This document shows, piece after piece, positions 59,963-64,000 of a stretch of DNA of 64,000 nt. Position 1 is the stretch's first letter. Every line of letters begins with the position of its first letter. A program made the position numbers and the translations under genes. The notes below the pieces were generated by a model, which made no database searches, was not told the origin of the DNA, and saw nothing but the letters and a program-made list of their open reading frames with translations. This stretch comes from Anolis sagrei (lineage: Eukaryota; Chordata; Lepidosauria; Squamata; Anolidae): positions 131,686,752 through 131,750,751 of the forward strand of contig NC_090026.1 of the NCBI RefSeq assembly GCF_037176765.1. The letters run 5' to 3'.

Positions 59963-62708
59963 ATCCACTTGCCTCTTTTCCAACAACCTCTGAGAATGGC
60001 TGCCATAGATGTGGGCAAAACGTCAGGAGAGAATGCTTCTGGAACATGGCCAGACAGCTCAGAAAACTCACAGCAACCCAGATATAGCTTTGTTGGCCAG
60101 CCTCCAATCTCTATACCAGTTAGCCAAAAATAAAACTATATTTGGCACAGAAAGATTCCCTAGGAAGAACCTCACGCAGGGAGTAGCTTTTACCGAAGTG
60201 AGATTTGAGCATCTTAATTCTAGGGTAACAACAGGACGATTTCAAAGAAATACCTTCCCATGAAAGAATGTGCGCCGGCGTCCATAAAGGGACATTGTGC
60301 ATATTTTGTTTTTATTTTTGTCTCTATGTCAAGGTGAGATCCTAATATTTACAACCGCTTTTGGTTACTTAGAACAACCAATTGGGATCCAGTTGCCCAA
60401 CTGTCCTCTTTTTCTTTCTGTCTGGGGAGAATCTACACTTCGTCAAAGCCAAATTCATTATAAAAGAAGTGTTTTCATATACAGTGTTTCTGCCCTACTT
60501 AGCGGTTCGCTTTTAGCGGACTCGCTGTTTTGCGGTTTTCAAAAAATATTACTTTAAAATAAAAGAGCCGTTCAGCAGTGGAACTCTCTGCCCCGGAGTG
60601 TGGTGGAGGCTCCTTCTTTGGAAGCTTTTAAACAGAGGCTGGATGGCCATCTGTCAGGGCTGATTTGAATGCAACATTCCTGCTTCTTGGCAGAATGGGG
60701 TTGGACTGGATGGCCCATGAGGTCTCTTCCAACTCTAGGATTCTATGATTCTATATATCGCGGTATTTTCGCTTTTTTGTGGGTTTTTGTCGCCGCTGCT
60801 CTCCAAGGCGCCTTCCTTCCTTCCTTCCTTCCTTTTCTTCACTTTATTTTAAGTTTATAAAGACTTAAAATAGTGTATATCTACTAAAATAATGTATGTG
60901 TTGTGGCTCAGCCTGAGCCTGAGCTTTCTGAGCCTGAGTTTCCTCAGGACGAGGAGGATGATGGGTTACAGATTACTGAACATGTCCCTGTTGTTGAGGC
61001 AGACAGTATTGATACTGAAGACGAGGCGGCGTTTCAGTTTCCCAGGGAAAGGAATGTTGTTTAGATGATGGTCATGATTTGAGTGAAACTTCACAGCTGC
61101 AGGTGGAGGAGTTGTCTGCTCCATCTGTGAGCTCAGTGCCTGTCGATTCCCAGGCTGGCCAGTCCCAGGATAATGAGTTATTTGGCCTTGAAGGTGATGG
61201 GGATTTAGTTAGGGAGGACCGTTTGCACTTAAGGATACGCCGAAGTGCTCGGCTTGCTAACAAACGGGAAGTTCGAGGTCAATGCAATGCTTTCGTGCTA
61301 GGAAAACAGTTAACGATCTGATTGAAATCAACCCTTTGTCAGTGCAACTTTGCTTACACCCTGTTAACTTCTCTGGAATTGCCTCGGCTTTTGGAAAAAG
61401 CTTTTGGCTCTTTGAGACTTCGGTTTTGATCTTGGTTTTTGGGGACTTTGTTACGCTGCCATATGGATTCTTGTTTGACCAATGCTTGTGGATTATACTT
61501 CATGTGATTTGCCTTTGGACCTTGGAAACTCTGCCTTTGCATTTGAGACTCTGTTTTGGCTATTGAACTTTGGCAACCTTATTTCTATGTTTTTGATTTT
61601 GCTTTTTCTTCAATAAACTACAAAACTTACTTGGTGTGTGGTGGTGTTCTGAGCAAGGTGAATCTATCCTGAGTTGCGACAGTATAAATACTAAAATAAC
61701 TATAGCGTCTCTACATTGCGGTTTTTCACTTATTGCGGGAGGTCCTGGAACGTAACCCCCGCAATAAATGAGAGAACACTGTATTTTAGTTAACGGTTAC
61801 AGGAGCTTTAAGATAGTATTTTGTGTTTACAGTGTTACCTCATTTATCGCGGGTGTTACGTTCCAGGACCACCCGCGAAAAGTGAAAATCTGCAAAGTAG
61901 GGACACTATATATGTATATCAGGTTCTGAAGGTGAGGCAGAAGCAAGGAGAGATTCTCTCCCAAAAGGGAGGATAAAACCTCTTTCCACAATCCATTGTT
62001 TGTTTGTTTGTTTATTTACGACATTTATATGCCGCCCTTCTCACCCCGAAGGGGACTCAGAGCAGCTTACAAAGTATATATTACATACAATATATTATAT
62101 TATTAGCATAGTACAATATCAGCATTAAACATTACTATATTGCACCATACCACTATATCGTAATATTATTAGTAATATTGCATGCAATATAAATATATAA
62201 TTATAATATCATATTATATTGCATTACAATATTGTAAATATTATATGTATATACAATATATTATATTATTAGAATAGCCAGGGTGCTATTAGAACGCTAC
62301 TCTGGACAACGGCAACCATTCATAAACTGGGAGGCAAAAACCCACGAAACAGTGAGTCCGCAAAAAGCAAATCACAAAGTAGCGAGGGAACACTGTATTT
62401 GTATGTGTATTCTTGTATTTTGTATTTGATTGTTGATATGGTCAGTAGACCGATCAATAAACAAACCTATCTCTGTGGCTCTGCTTCTCACTTTTCCCTA
62501 ATGTACGACCCTTTCCTGTTGTGTGTGGTGTCCACTTCGCCTCCTGTGTCCGCCAAGAGTGGCGTTTTGAGCTCTCTGTCCGTCCATCCATTGCAGGTGC
62601 CGCTTTGTCCGGGAGCGAGACCGGCTGGGCAACGAATACCCCATCCTGCACTATCCCGAGCTCTACGTCCTGAAAGGGGGCTATAGGGACTTCTTTCTGA
62701 AGTGCAAG
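42727..62708 (+). CDS. CDC25A: M-phase inducer phosphatase, CDC25A-type (14 exons; 3' end outside window)
   Basis: Dual-specificity phosphatase that removes inhibitory phosphates from CDKs at G1/S and G2/M. Exons join in frame to 471 codons: 42727-42848, 44787-44869, 45009-45063, 47226-47262, 47687-47785, 49606-49725, 51123-51263, 51688-51765, 52898-53050, 53614-53733, 56396-56458, 56663-56761, 59022-59152, 62597-62708. The catalytic loop HCEFSSER has Cys424 at 59121-59123. Flanking blocks [33 protein letters not shown] and [20 protein letters not shown] are closer to CDC25A than B or C as I recall them. N-terminal landmarks: HRRRLLL, ESTDSG (phosphodegron-like), [16 protein letters not shown] (KEN box), [22 protein letters not shown]. 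The last exon (about 47 residues in human) is missing because the window ends. Segments matching human SPVTNLTVTMDQL, KRSHSDS and RQNSAPARM are not seen: either diverged or on exons I missed. Confidence 0.9.
42930..43032 (-). mobile_element. Palindromic MITE arm
   Basis: GACCTCCAGGCATTTTGGAC, CTCCCACCATTCCTAACAGC and CTCAGGCCCCTTCC in CDC25A intron 1. Confidence 0.6.
43313..43462 (+). repeat. tRNA-derived SINE, right part
   Basis: GTGCTCCATGCAGTCATGCT, CTACGAACAATGCCGGCTCT and GACACGACTGGACTTCATGT, the same SINE as 1745-1952/4150-4203. Confidence 0.75.
43480..43582 (+). repeat. L2-type tail
   Basis: GTAAACCGCACTGAGTCGCC, GGGCTGAGATAGTGCGGTAT and ACAAATAAAGTAAATA. Confidence 0.7.
43845..43965 (-). 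repeat. L2-tailed SINE fragment
   Basis: CTGCCTTATCTCCCCAAGGG, GACTCAGGCTG and GGCAAACATTCAATACC. Confidence 0.5.
44228..44555 (+). mobile_element. SPIN-like hAT right part
   Basis: The module (CACCTACATCTAGAGAGCAC, GATGGATCTGGACCAAATTT) followed by TGGTCTTTGGCGACCTCTCC and the eroded end CCCCAGGTTGAGAGACG. Confidence 0.65.
44787..44869 (+). CDS. CDC25A: CDC25A exon 2
   Basis: Acceptor TTACAG|TTCAGT, donor TTCAG|GTTTGC. Encodes [20 protein letters not shown] and SSESTDSG. The ESTDSG motif matches the human phosphodegron. The upstream half does not resemble human SPVTNLTVTMDQL. Confidence 0.85.
45009..45063 (+). CDS. CDC25A: CDC25A exon 3
   Basis: Acceptor TTACAG|GATGCT, donor GAAAC|GTATGT. 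Encodes [18 protein letters not shown], aligned to FCLDSPGPLDSKENLE in human. Confidence 0.85.
45418..46148 (+). mobile_element. SPIN-like nonautonomous hAT element, complete
   Basis: Starts CAGTGGTTCTCAACC and ends CAGAAACACTG (one-base variant), with 8-bp duplications TTCTATTT at 45410-45417 and 46149-46156. Module at about 45645-46075. Confidence 0.9.
46395..46863 (-). repeat. tRNA-derived SINE with L2-type tail, near complete
   Basis: The minus strand begins GGGATTGTGGCGCAGCTGGC (A box) and has B box GAGTTCGAAGCC, then a conserved body (AACCCGAAAGACAGTTGC) and the tail CCGCCCTGAGTCCCCTGC, GGGGTGAGAAGGACAG, AAATAAATAAATA. It combines a Pol III head with an L2 3' end. Confidence 0.85.
47226..47262 (+). 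CDS. CDC25A: CDC25A exon 4 (12-codon microexon)
   Basis: Acceptor TTGTAG|TTTTCG, donor CTCCCG|GTAAGT. Encodes [12 protein letters not shown], matching NPMRRIHSLP in human. Ends in phase 0. Confidence 0.85.
47425..47548. mobile_element. Palindromic MITE with deleted centre
   Basis: AGGCATGGGCCAACTTGGGC at the left, GAAAGGCCCAAGTTGGCCCG at the right; the middle retains GAGGCTGTTAGGAATGGTGG. Confidence 0.65.
47687..47785 (+). CDS. CDC25A: CDC25A exon 5
   Basis: Acceptor TTGCAG|CACAGC, donor GAGAAC|GTGAGT. Encodes [20 protein letters not shown], then [13 protein letters not shown]. The KEN degron is kept. Human has RSHSDS after PALK (the Chk1 Ser124 site); here it is RGLDFL. Confidence 0.88.
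47986..48294 (+). mobile_element. Pogo/Tigger-like nonautonomous element
   Basis: Ends CAGTGTTCCCTCACTTATTA and GTAGCGAGGGAACACTG, with TTCCAGGACC and AAAACCGCGAAACAGTGAAT inside. 309 bp, no transposase. Confidence 0.75.
48296..48394 (+). mobile_element. CR1 coding fragment
   Basis: Encodes [17 protein letters not shown], a CR1-type block, cut at 48395 by an L2-type tail. Confidence 0.6.
48395..48560 (-). repeat. L2-type tail, reversed
   Basis: ATTTATTTATTTATTTAGAA, ATACCGGTCTTCTCACCTCC and GACTCAGGCCGGTTCACAAC. Confidence 0.6.
48575..49345 (-). mobile_element. Probable LTR fossil, minus orientation, with a CR1 inside
   Basis: On the minus strand an AATAAA-type signal lies near 48640-48660, followed by a short terminal segment, and the block is flanked by unrelated sequence. 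The composition resembles the solo LTR at 60899-61681. A CR1 end (49045-49190) splits it. No internal genes are attached. Boundaries approximate. Confidence 0.4.
49045..49190 (+). mobile_element. CR1 LINE 3' end
   Basis: AGAGGCTAGATGGTCATCTG, TCAGGGGTGCTTTGAATGCA and CGATGATTCTATGATT, the ATTCTATG-type CR1 terminus. Confidence 0.8.
49606..49725 (+). CDS. CDC25A: CDC25A exon 6
   Basis: Acceptor TTCAG|GAGCCT, donor TTTGTG|GTATGT. Encodes [20 protein letters not shown] and [20 protein letters not shown], matching human EAFEFKKPVRPVSRGCL at its start. The human RQNSAPARM (Chk1/14-3-3) segment is not present. Confidence 0.88.
49735..50180 (-). mobile_element. Vingi/I-like LINE 3' end
   Basis: TTTATTTATTATGTCAGAAG, TGTGGTCTGTGGCTTGC-type and CAGCCATTGGTTGAGGTTCT. 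It begins 10 bp after the exon 6 donor. Confidence 0.75.
50195..50285 (+). repeat. L2-like tail with (ATT)n
   Basis: CGAGTCCCCTTTGGGAAGAT and GGAATATAAATAACGTTTAT, then an ATT run. Confidence 0.65.
50634..50768 (-). mobile_element. Short PLE copy with 13-bp target duplication
   Basis: 135 bp, flanked by GATCCATACTTTG at 50621-50633 and 50769-50781. The minus-strand copy runs from ACTTCACTACCTCTGAGGAT to ATGAAAGCCTTCGACAATA, fixing the 3' terminus of the family. It contains the hammerhead-like core (50717-50760). Confidence 0.9.
50717..50760 (-). ncRNA. Hammerhead-ribozyme-like motif at the PLE 3' end
   Basis: Minus strand: ACCT-CTGAGGA-T, stem GCTTGC, loop CATAGAT, stem GCAGGC, then GAAAC-GTC-AGG. 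The GCTTGC/GCAGGC arms pair over 6 bp (one G-U), CCT/AGG gives a 3-bp stem I, and GAAA and GTC match the catalytic core. There is one extra base before stem II, and stem III would be only 2 bp without a loop. Hammerheads in PLE terminal repeats are known; activity of this one is unproven. Confidence 0.45.
51123..51263 (+). CDS. CDC25A: CDC25A exon 7
   Basis: Acceptor TTTTAG|TTTCCT, donor ACCGGT|GTAAGT. Encodes [40 protein letters not shown] and MDGPDTG; EDDGF..I.DG is the conserved acidic motif. Confidence 0.88.
51538..51597 (+). mobile_element. Palindromic MITE arm
   Basis: CAAGCATGGGCCAACTTTGG and CCCTTCAGGTGTTTTGAACT. Confidence 0.55.
51688..51765 (+). CDS. CDC25A: CDC25A exon 8
   Basis: Acceptor CCCTAG|AACAAC, donor ACCCAT|GTAAGT. 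Encodes [20 protein letters not shown], then [16 protein letters not shown] equals human. Confidence 0.92.
52073..52160 (-). mobile_element. Mariner-like element, one end
   Basis: CGTATATATTCGAGTATAAG, TTTTTCAGCCCCTTTTTAAG and CGGCTTATACTCAAGTC match the left end of the element at 45273. Confidence 0.6.
52160..52865 (+). repeat. Expanded AT-rich minisatellite
   Basis: About 700 bp of units such as TTATTATTACATTTATTATT and TTACTCTATTATTATTATTA, an expansion of the spacer seen in the mariner-like element at 45340. Long Tyr/Leu/Ile open frames across it are artefacts of composition. It stops about 30 bp before CDC25A exon 9. Confidence 0.9.
52898..53050 (+). CDS. CDC25A: CDC25A exon 9
   Basis: Acceptor GACGCAG|AGCAAA, donor CTAACG|GTTGGT (weak). 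Encodes [40 protein letters not shown] and [11 protein letters not shown], aligned to the human NRCKLF ... LKRPERSQEESP ... KRRKSMSGAS region with the basic localisation signal. Confidence 0.85.
53105..53290 (+). repeat. AT-rich body with L2-type tail
   Basis: ACATTACTAATAATATCACA, TAGTACAATATAGTCATATA, then GTAAGCTGCTCAGAGTCCTC and AATGTTGTAAATAAATAAAT. Confidence 0.75.
53614..53733 (+). CDS. CDC25A: CDC25A exon 10 with a polyserine tract
   Basis: Acceptor TCTGCAG|AGCCTG, donor TCCAAG|GTAATG. Encodes SLVLGGAH, twelve consecutive Ser codons (53638-53673, mixed TCN), then [20 protein letters not shown]. Human has SLSLASSPKGTIENILDNDP here, so the Ser run looks like a lineage-specific expansion. 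Confidence 0.9.
53745..54935 (+). mobile_element. Vingi/I-like LINE, longest copy
   Basis: Encodes RT thumb-type sequence ([40 protein letters not shown]), then an open 218-codon stretch (54111-54767) with [40 protein letters not shown] and [15 protein letters not shown]. Ends CCCTGACACGACAAAAAAAA at about 54935. 5'-truncated. Confidence 0.75.
54938..55815 (+). mobile_element. CR1 LINE with internal tandem duplication
   Basis: CR1 coding blocks in order: CAACAATGTCATGCGGCAGC, GTCTGGAGAACAAGCCCTAT, GAGGAAGAACTTCTTGGCTG and end TCCAACTCTAGGATTCTATT. The segment around AAGGGAGATGTTGACTCTAA (55121) is repeated about 200 bp on (55321). The frame is decayed. Confidence 0.8.
55819..56100 (-). mobile_element. 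Nonautonomous Helitron, short form, with (GT)n
   Basis: Left CTAGTCGTCCCCTTGCATGC, GTCGCTGTGGCCCAG; right TTCGTCCAGTGGTTTTTGAG and TGTTTATTTATATAGA. It has a (GT)n run near 55880-55906. Confidence 0.78.
56143..56228 (+). mobile_element. PLE 3' end fragment
   Basis: AGAGATGCAGGTGAAATGTC, CATTGGCCATATCGTCC and AACCACACCAACACC. Confidence 0.55.
56396..56458 (+). CDS. CDC25A: CDC25A exon 11
   Basis: Acceptor TTTAG|GGCTAC, donor GAAATG|GTGAGT. Encodes [20 protein letters not shown], then M; start of the rhodanese-like catalytic domain. Confidence 0.95.
56663..56761 (+). CDS. CDC25A: CDC25A exon 12
   Basis: Acceptor CTCTAG|ATTGTG, donor ATTAAG|GTAAGC. Encodes [20 protein letters not shown], then [13 protein letters not shown]. 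Confidence 0.95.
56805..57050 (+). repeat. Tandem repeat of about 100 bp in intron 12
   Basis: GTGAAGAGAG occurs at 56805, 56908 and 57008. Units share CATATGTCA, GTTGGGGGCCCC and CACCAACC.CCGCTCTGG; the last unit is partial. Likely a local slippage or unequal-exchange product. Confidence 0.8.
57056..57168. repeat. AT-rich body fragment
   Basis: TCTAATAATATAATATAATG and similar, the AT block of the L2-tailed family. Confidence 0.6.
57169..57622 (-). mobile_element. CR1 LINE 3' fragment
   Basis: Minus strand: [60 protein letters not shown]; 3' end ATAGAATCAAAGAGTTGG. Confidence 0.88.
57622..57737. repeat. (TA)n microsatellite and AT-rich body
   Basis: About 20 TA repeats, then ATGTAATATTACTAATAATA. 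Confidence 0.85.
57738..58258 (+). mobile_element. Mariner-like element with TATATACTCG ends
   Basis: Left CCGTATATACTCGGGTATAA, right CTTATCCTCGAGTATATACAG, flanked by TA. AT-rich interior with ATAAGCCGAAGCGCCTAATT. 521 bp, no transposase recognised. Confidence 0.65.
58258..58735 (+). repeat. AT-rich body and L2-type tail, split by CR1
   Basis: The AT block (TTACATGTAATATTACTAAT) is broken at 58326-58596 by CR1 and ends with TTGTAAACCGCTCTGAGTCC, TTTGGGGTGAGAAGGGCGGC and AAATATTGTAAATAAATAAG. Confidence 0.75.
58326..58596 (+). mobile_element. CR1 LINE 3' end
   Basis: Encodes [20 protein letters not shown]-type sequence, [20 protein letters not shown]; ends TTTGATTCTATGATTCTATA. Confidence 0.85.
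58740..58870. mobile_element. Palindromic MITE
   Basis: CATAGGCAAACTTCAGCCCT, CCAGGTGTTTTGGGC; GGAGTCCAAAACAGCTGGAG and CTTGTCCATGCCTGG. The centre is rearranged. Confidence 0.65.
59022..59152 (+). CDS. CDC25A: CDC25A exon 13 (catalytic loop)
   Basis: Acceptor TTCATAG|GGAGCC, donor CGCAT|GTGAGT, phase 2. Encodes [52 protein letters not shown] is the CX5R active site; the catalytic Cys codon is 59121-59123. Confidence 0.95.
59172..59690 (-). mobile_element. PLE 3' region, diverged subfamily
   Basis: TTGTCGAAAGCTTCCACGGC, GGCTGTCTGGCCATGTTCCA, TCTCCTGATGTTTTGTCCAC, ATCTATGGCAGGCATCCTCA, then CCTCCTTTCTGTTGAAATTG. Confidence 0.7.
59700..60085 (+). mobile_element. PLE 3' region, plus orientation
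   Basis: CAATCACAGCCAGCTTACAC, GTGCTAATCAAGGTGGCCAA, a (TA)n run (59927-59957), AACAACCTCTGAGAATGGCT and GATGTGGGCAAAACGTCAGG. Faces 59172-59690. Confidence 0.7.
60086..60480. other. CDC25A intron 13, no feature recognised
   Basis: Unique-looking sequence. Nothing identified. Confidence 0.35.
60564..60756 (+). mobile_element. CR1 LINE 3' end
   Basis: GAGCCGTTCAGCAGTGGAAC, CTTTGGAAGCTTTTAAACAG and AGGATTCTATGATTCTATAT. Confidence 0.85.
60899..61681 (+). mobile_element. Solo LTR, probably Ty3/Gypsy-like
   Basis: About 783 bp, starting TGTTGTGGCTCAGCC and ending GAGTTGCGACA, with AATAAA near 61613. Flanked by GTAT (60894-60897, 61682-61685), a 4-bp duplication. No internal region is present, as expected after LTR-LTR recombination. 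It lies in a Tigger-like element, so it is younger than that element. Confidence 0.6.
61830..62395 (+). mobile_element. Pogo/Tigger-like element with L2-tail insertion
   Basis: Left CAGTGTTACCTCATTTATCG after TA, right CAAAGTAGCGAGGGAACACT, then G and TA. An L2-tail/AT-block element occupies 61990-62275. Confidence 0.75.
61990..62275 (-). repeat. L2-type tail with AT-rich body, near complete
   Basis: GTTTATTTACGACATTTATA, TGCCGCCCTTCTCACCCCGA, AGGGGACTCAGAGCAGCTTA, then TAGTACAATATCAGCATTAA and TATTATATTATTAGAATAG. Confidence 0.8.
62597..62708 (+). CDS. CDC25A: CDC25A exon 14
   Basis: Acceptor TTGCAG|GTGCCG, donor TGCAAG|GTATGT. Encodes [37 protein letters not shown]. The next exon (human QSYCEPPSYRPMHHEDF) is not in the window. 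Confidence 0.95.
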
Positions 62709-63583
62709 GTATGTGTTGCTCCTCTTGATGTTGTGTGATTTTGTGCTGCTCTCTGGCATAGATATCATGCTTTTGTCTCGGGAGGTGCAAGCAATGCTCA
62801 GGGGCTTCCTCTGTTCAAATCCTGCCCTCAAAATAGCCTGCAGTGGAAGGAGAGGTAATGCTCCAAAGCAGCCAATAACTCTTTGCAATAACTCTTTGCA
62901 AACTTGGGCCCTCCAGGTGTTTCGGACTCCCACAATTCCTAACAGCCAGTAGACTGTTAGGAATTGTGGGAGTTGGAATCCAAAACACCTGGAAGGCCCA
63001 AGTTTGCCCAGGCCTGCATTATAGCTTCTCTTGAAACCATTGCAAAGAGTTATTCAAAGCCAAGCCTCCATGTGGAAGGCCTCCTGGCATTGGTATCCAG
63101 GATCAGGTACAGGTAAAAACAGCGCTCTTCGTGTTCCTGACTCTCCTCTGTTGTGTGAGGGTTTTGCCTCTTTGAGGCTGAACTTCAGGGCTGTTTGGTG
63201 ACAGGGTCTCCTTTCTTAGTCTTGACATCCATCACAAGGAAAGGGGTGTTTCCCACAGCCAGCAAATTGAGGGTTTCTGCTCCAAGGGAGAGGTAATTGC
63301 ATGTTGCCACAGATATTTATCCCTCTAAGATAAAATAAGGCATTCATTTTGCTTGCTGACACACAGAGCTATTTAAATCAGGGACTGTCTGTTGCTTGGC
63401 TCTCTGCGTCTTGCAAGGAAGAGCATTTGGAAAGTACTTTGGGTGAGTTTCCCATTTACTTCCGTGCCCCAACTTTCACAAAAAAAAACCAGTGACTCAA
63501 AGATGGCTCATGTTTGAAATAGAAGTCCTTTCCGCACATCGAAATGTCTCGTTTTCAGATTCTTTTCATTTTCCTTCCATTCA
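62709..63583. other. CDC25A: CDC25A last visible intron, mostly unique
   Basis: Apart from a palindromic MITE (62890-63022) I see no repeat, exon or RNA gene. Confidence 0.45.
62890..63022. mobile_element. Palindromic MITE, near complete
   Basis: GCAAACTTGGGCCCTCCAGG, CTCCCACAATTCCTAACAGC, then TGTTAGGAATTGTGGGAGTT, CCAAAACACCTGGAAGGCCC, AAGTTTGCCC. Confidence 0.8.
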
Positions 63584-63584
63584 T

Positions 63585-64000
63585 AGAATCCTAGAATCCT
63601 AGGGTTGGAAGAGACCTCCTGGGCCATCCAGTCCAACCCCATTCTGCCAAGAAGCAGGAATATTGCATTCAAAGCACCCCTGACAGATGGCAATCCAGCT
63701 TCTGTTTAAAAGCTTCCAAAGAAGGAGCCTCCACCACACTCCGGGGCAGAGAGTTCCACTGCTGAACGGCCCTCACAGTCAGGAAGTTCTGTCTCATGTT
63801 CAGATGGAATCTCCTCTCTTGTAGTTTGAAGCCATTGTTCCCTTGCGTCCTGGTTTCCAGGGAAGCAGAAAGGAAGCTTGCTCCCTCCTCCTCCCTGTGG
63901 CTTCCTCTCACATATTTATACATGGCTATCATATCTCCTCTCAGCCTTCTCTTCTTCAGGCTAAACATGACCAGCTCCTTAAGCCGCTCCTCATAGGGCT
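63585..64000 (-). mobile_element. CR1 LINE 3' fragment, runs off the window
   Basis: Minus strand: [60 protein letters not shown]; 3' end ATAGAATCCTAGAATCC at 63585. Confidence 0.88.

Larger units (their letters stand above)
60482..61781 (+). mobile_element. Pogo/Tigger-like element carrying CR1 and a solo LTR
   Basis: Left end CAGTGTTTCTGCCCTACTTA after TA, with AGCGGTTCGCTTTTAGCGGA; right end CCGCAATAAATGAGAGAACA, then CTG and TA. Inside are a CR1 end (60564-60756) and a solo LTR (60899-61681). Confidence 0.7.

Noticed and set aside
61079-61566. Open frames of 80-94 codons as host exons
   Set aside because: They lie inside a solo LTR and show no splice-bounded homology.

Overview
The window is vertebrate nuclear DNA, most likely from a squamate reptile (lizard or snake). 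Three host genes with vertebrate protein signatures and GT-AG introns sit in a dense bed of transposable elements typical of squamates: CR1, L2, BovB/RTE, R4-like and Vingi/I-like LINEs, several tRNA- or 5S-derived SINEs, SPIN-like hAT elements, Helitrons, pogo/Tigger-like elements and Penelope-like elements (PLEs). The species was not identified. Family names rest on motifs and remembered consensus sequences, not on a database search.

Region 1-7.7 kb holds repeats (hAT, LTR-like fragment, a tRNA SINE split by a long-ORF L2, CR1, Vingi-like LINE), followed by a GA/CT-rich, CpG-rich leader with two tandem-repeat arrays. At 7771-9522 lies an intronless GALNT4-type polypeptide N-acetylgalactosaminyltransferase. 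From 9.6 to 28.3 kb there is no host coding sequence that I can recognise. That stretch holds a PLE cluster, a 168-bp array, a 165-bp array with an inverted 80-bp array, Helitrons, a BovB 3' half, hAT copies, SINEs and L2 pieces.

At 28689-37288 BPNT2 (IMPAD1, Golgi-resident PAP phosphatase) is complete in five exons (349 aa), behind a tandemly duplicated promoter. At 42727-62708, 14 exons of a CDC25 phosphatase closest to CDC25A give 471 codons; the last exon lies beyond the window. Its promoter carries CCAAT boxes and an E2F-like site. The introns of both genes are packed with repeats, many nested. All three genes are on the plus strand and no functional link between them is evident. GALNT4 makes O-glycans in the Golgi, BPNT2 clears PAP in the Golgi lumen, and CDC25A activates CDKs in the nucleus and cytoplasm.

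I found no clear new protein system. The observations most worth following are a hammerhead-ribozyme-like core at the 3' end of the PLE family, a roughly 400-bp module shared by a hAT family and a Helitron family, the exact 168-bp and 165-bp arrays, the duplicated BPNT2 promoter, and a CDC25A N-terminus whose usual checkpoint sites are not visible.
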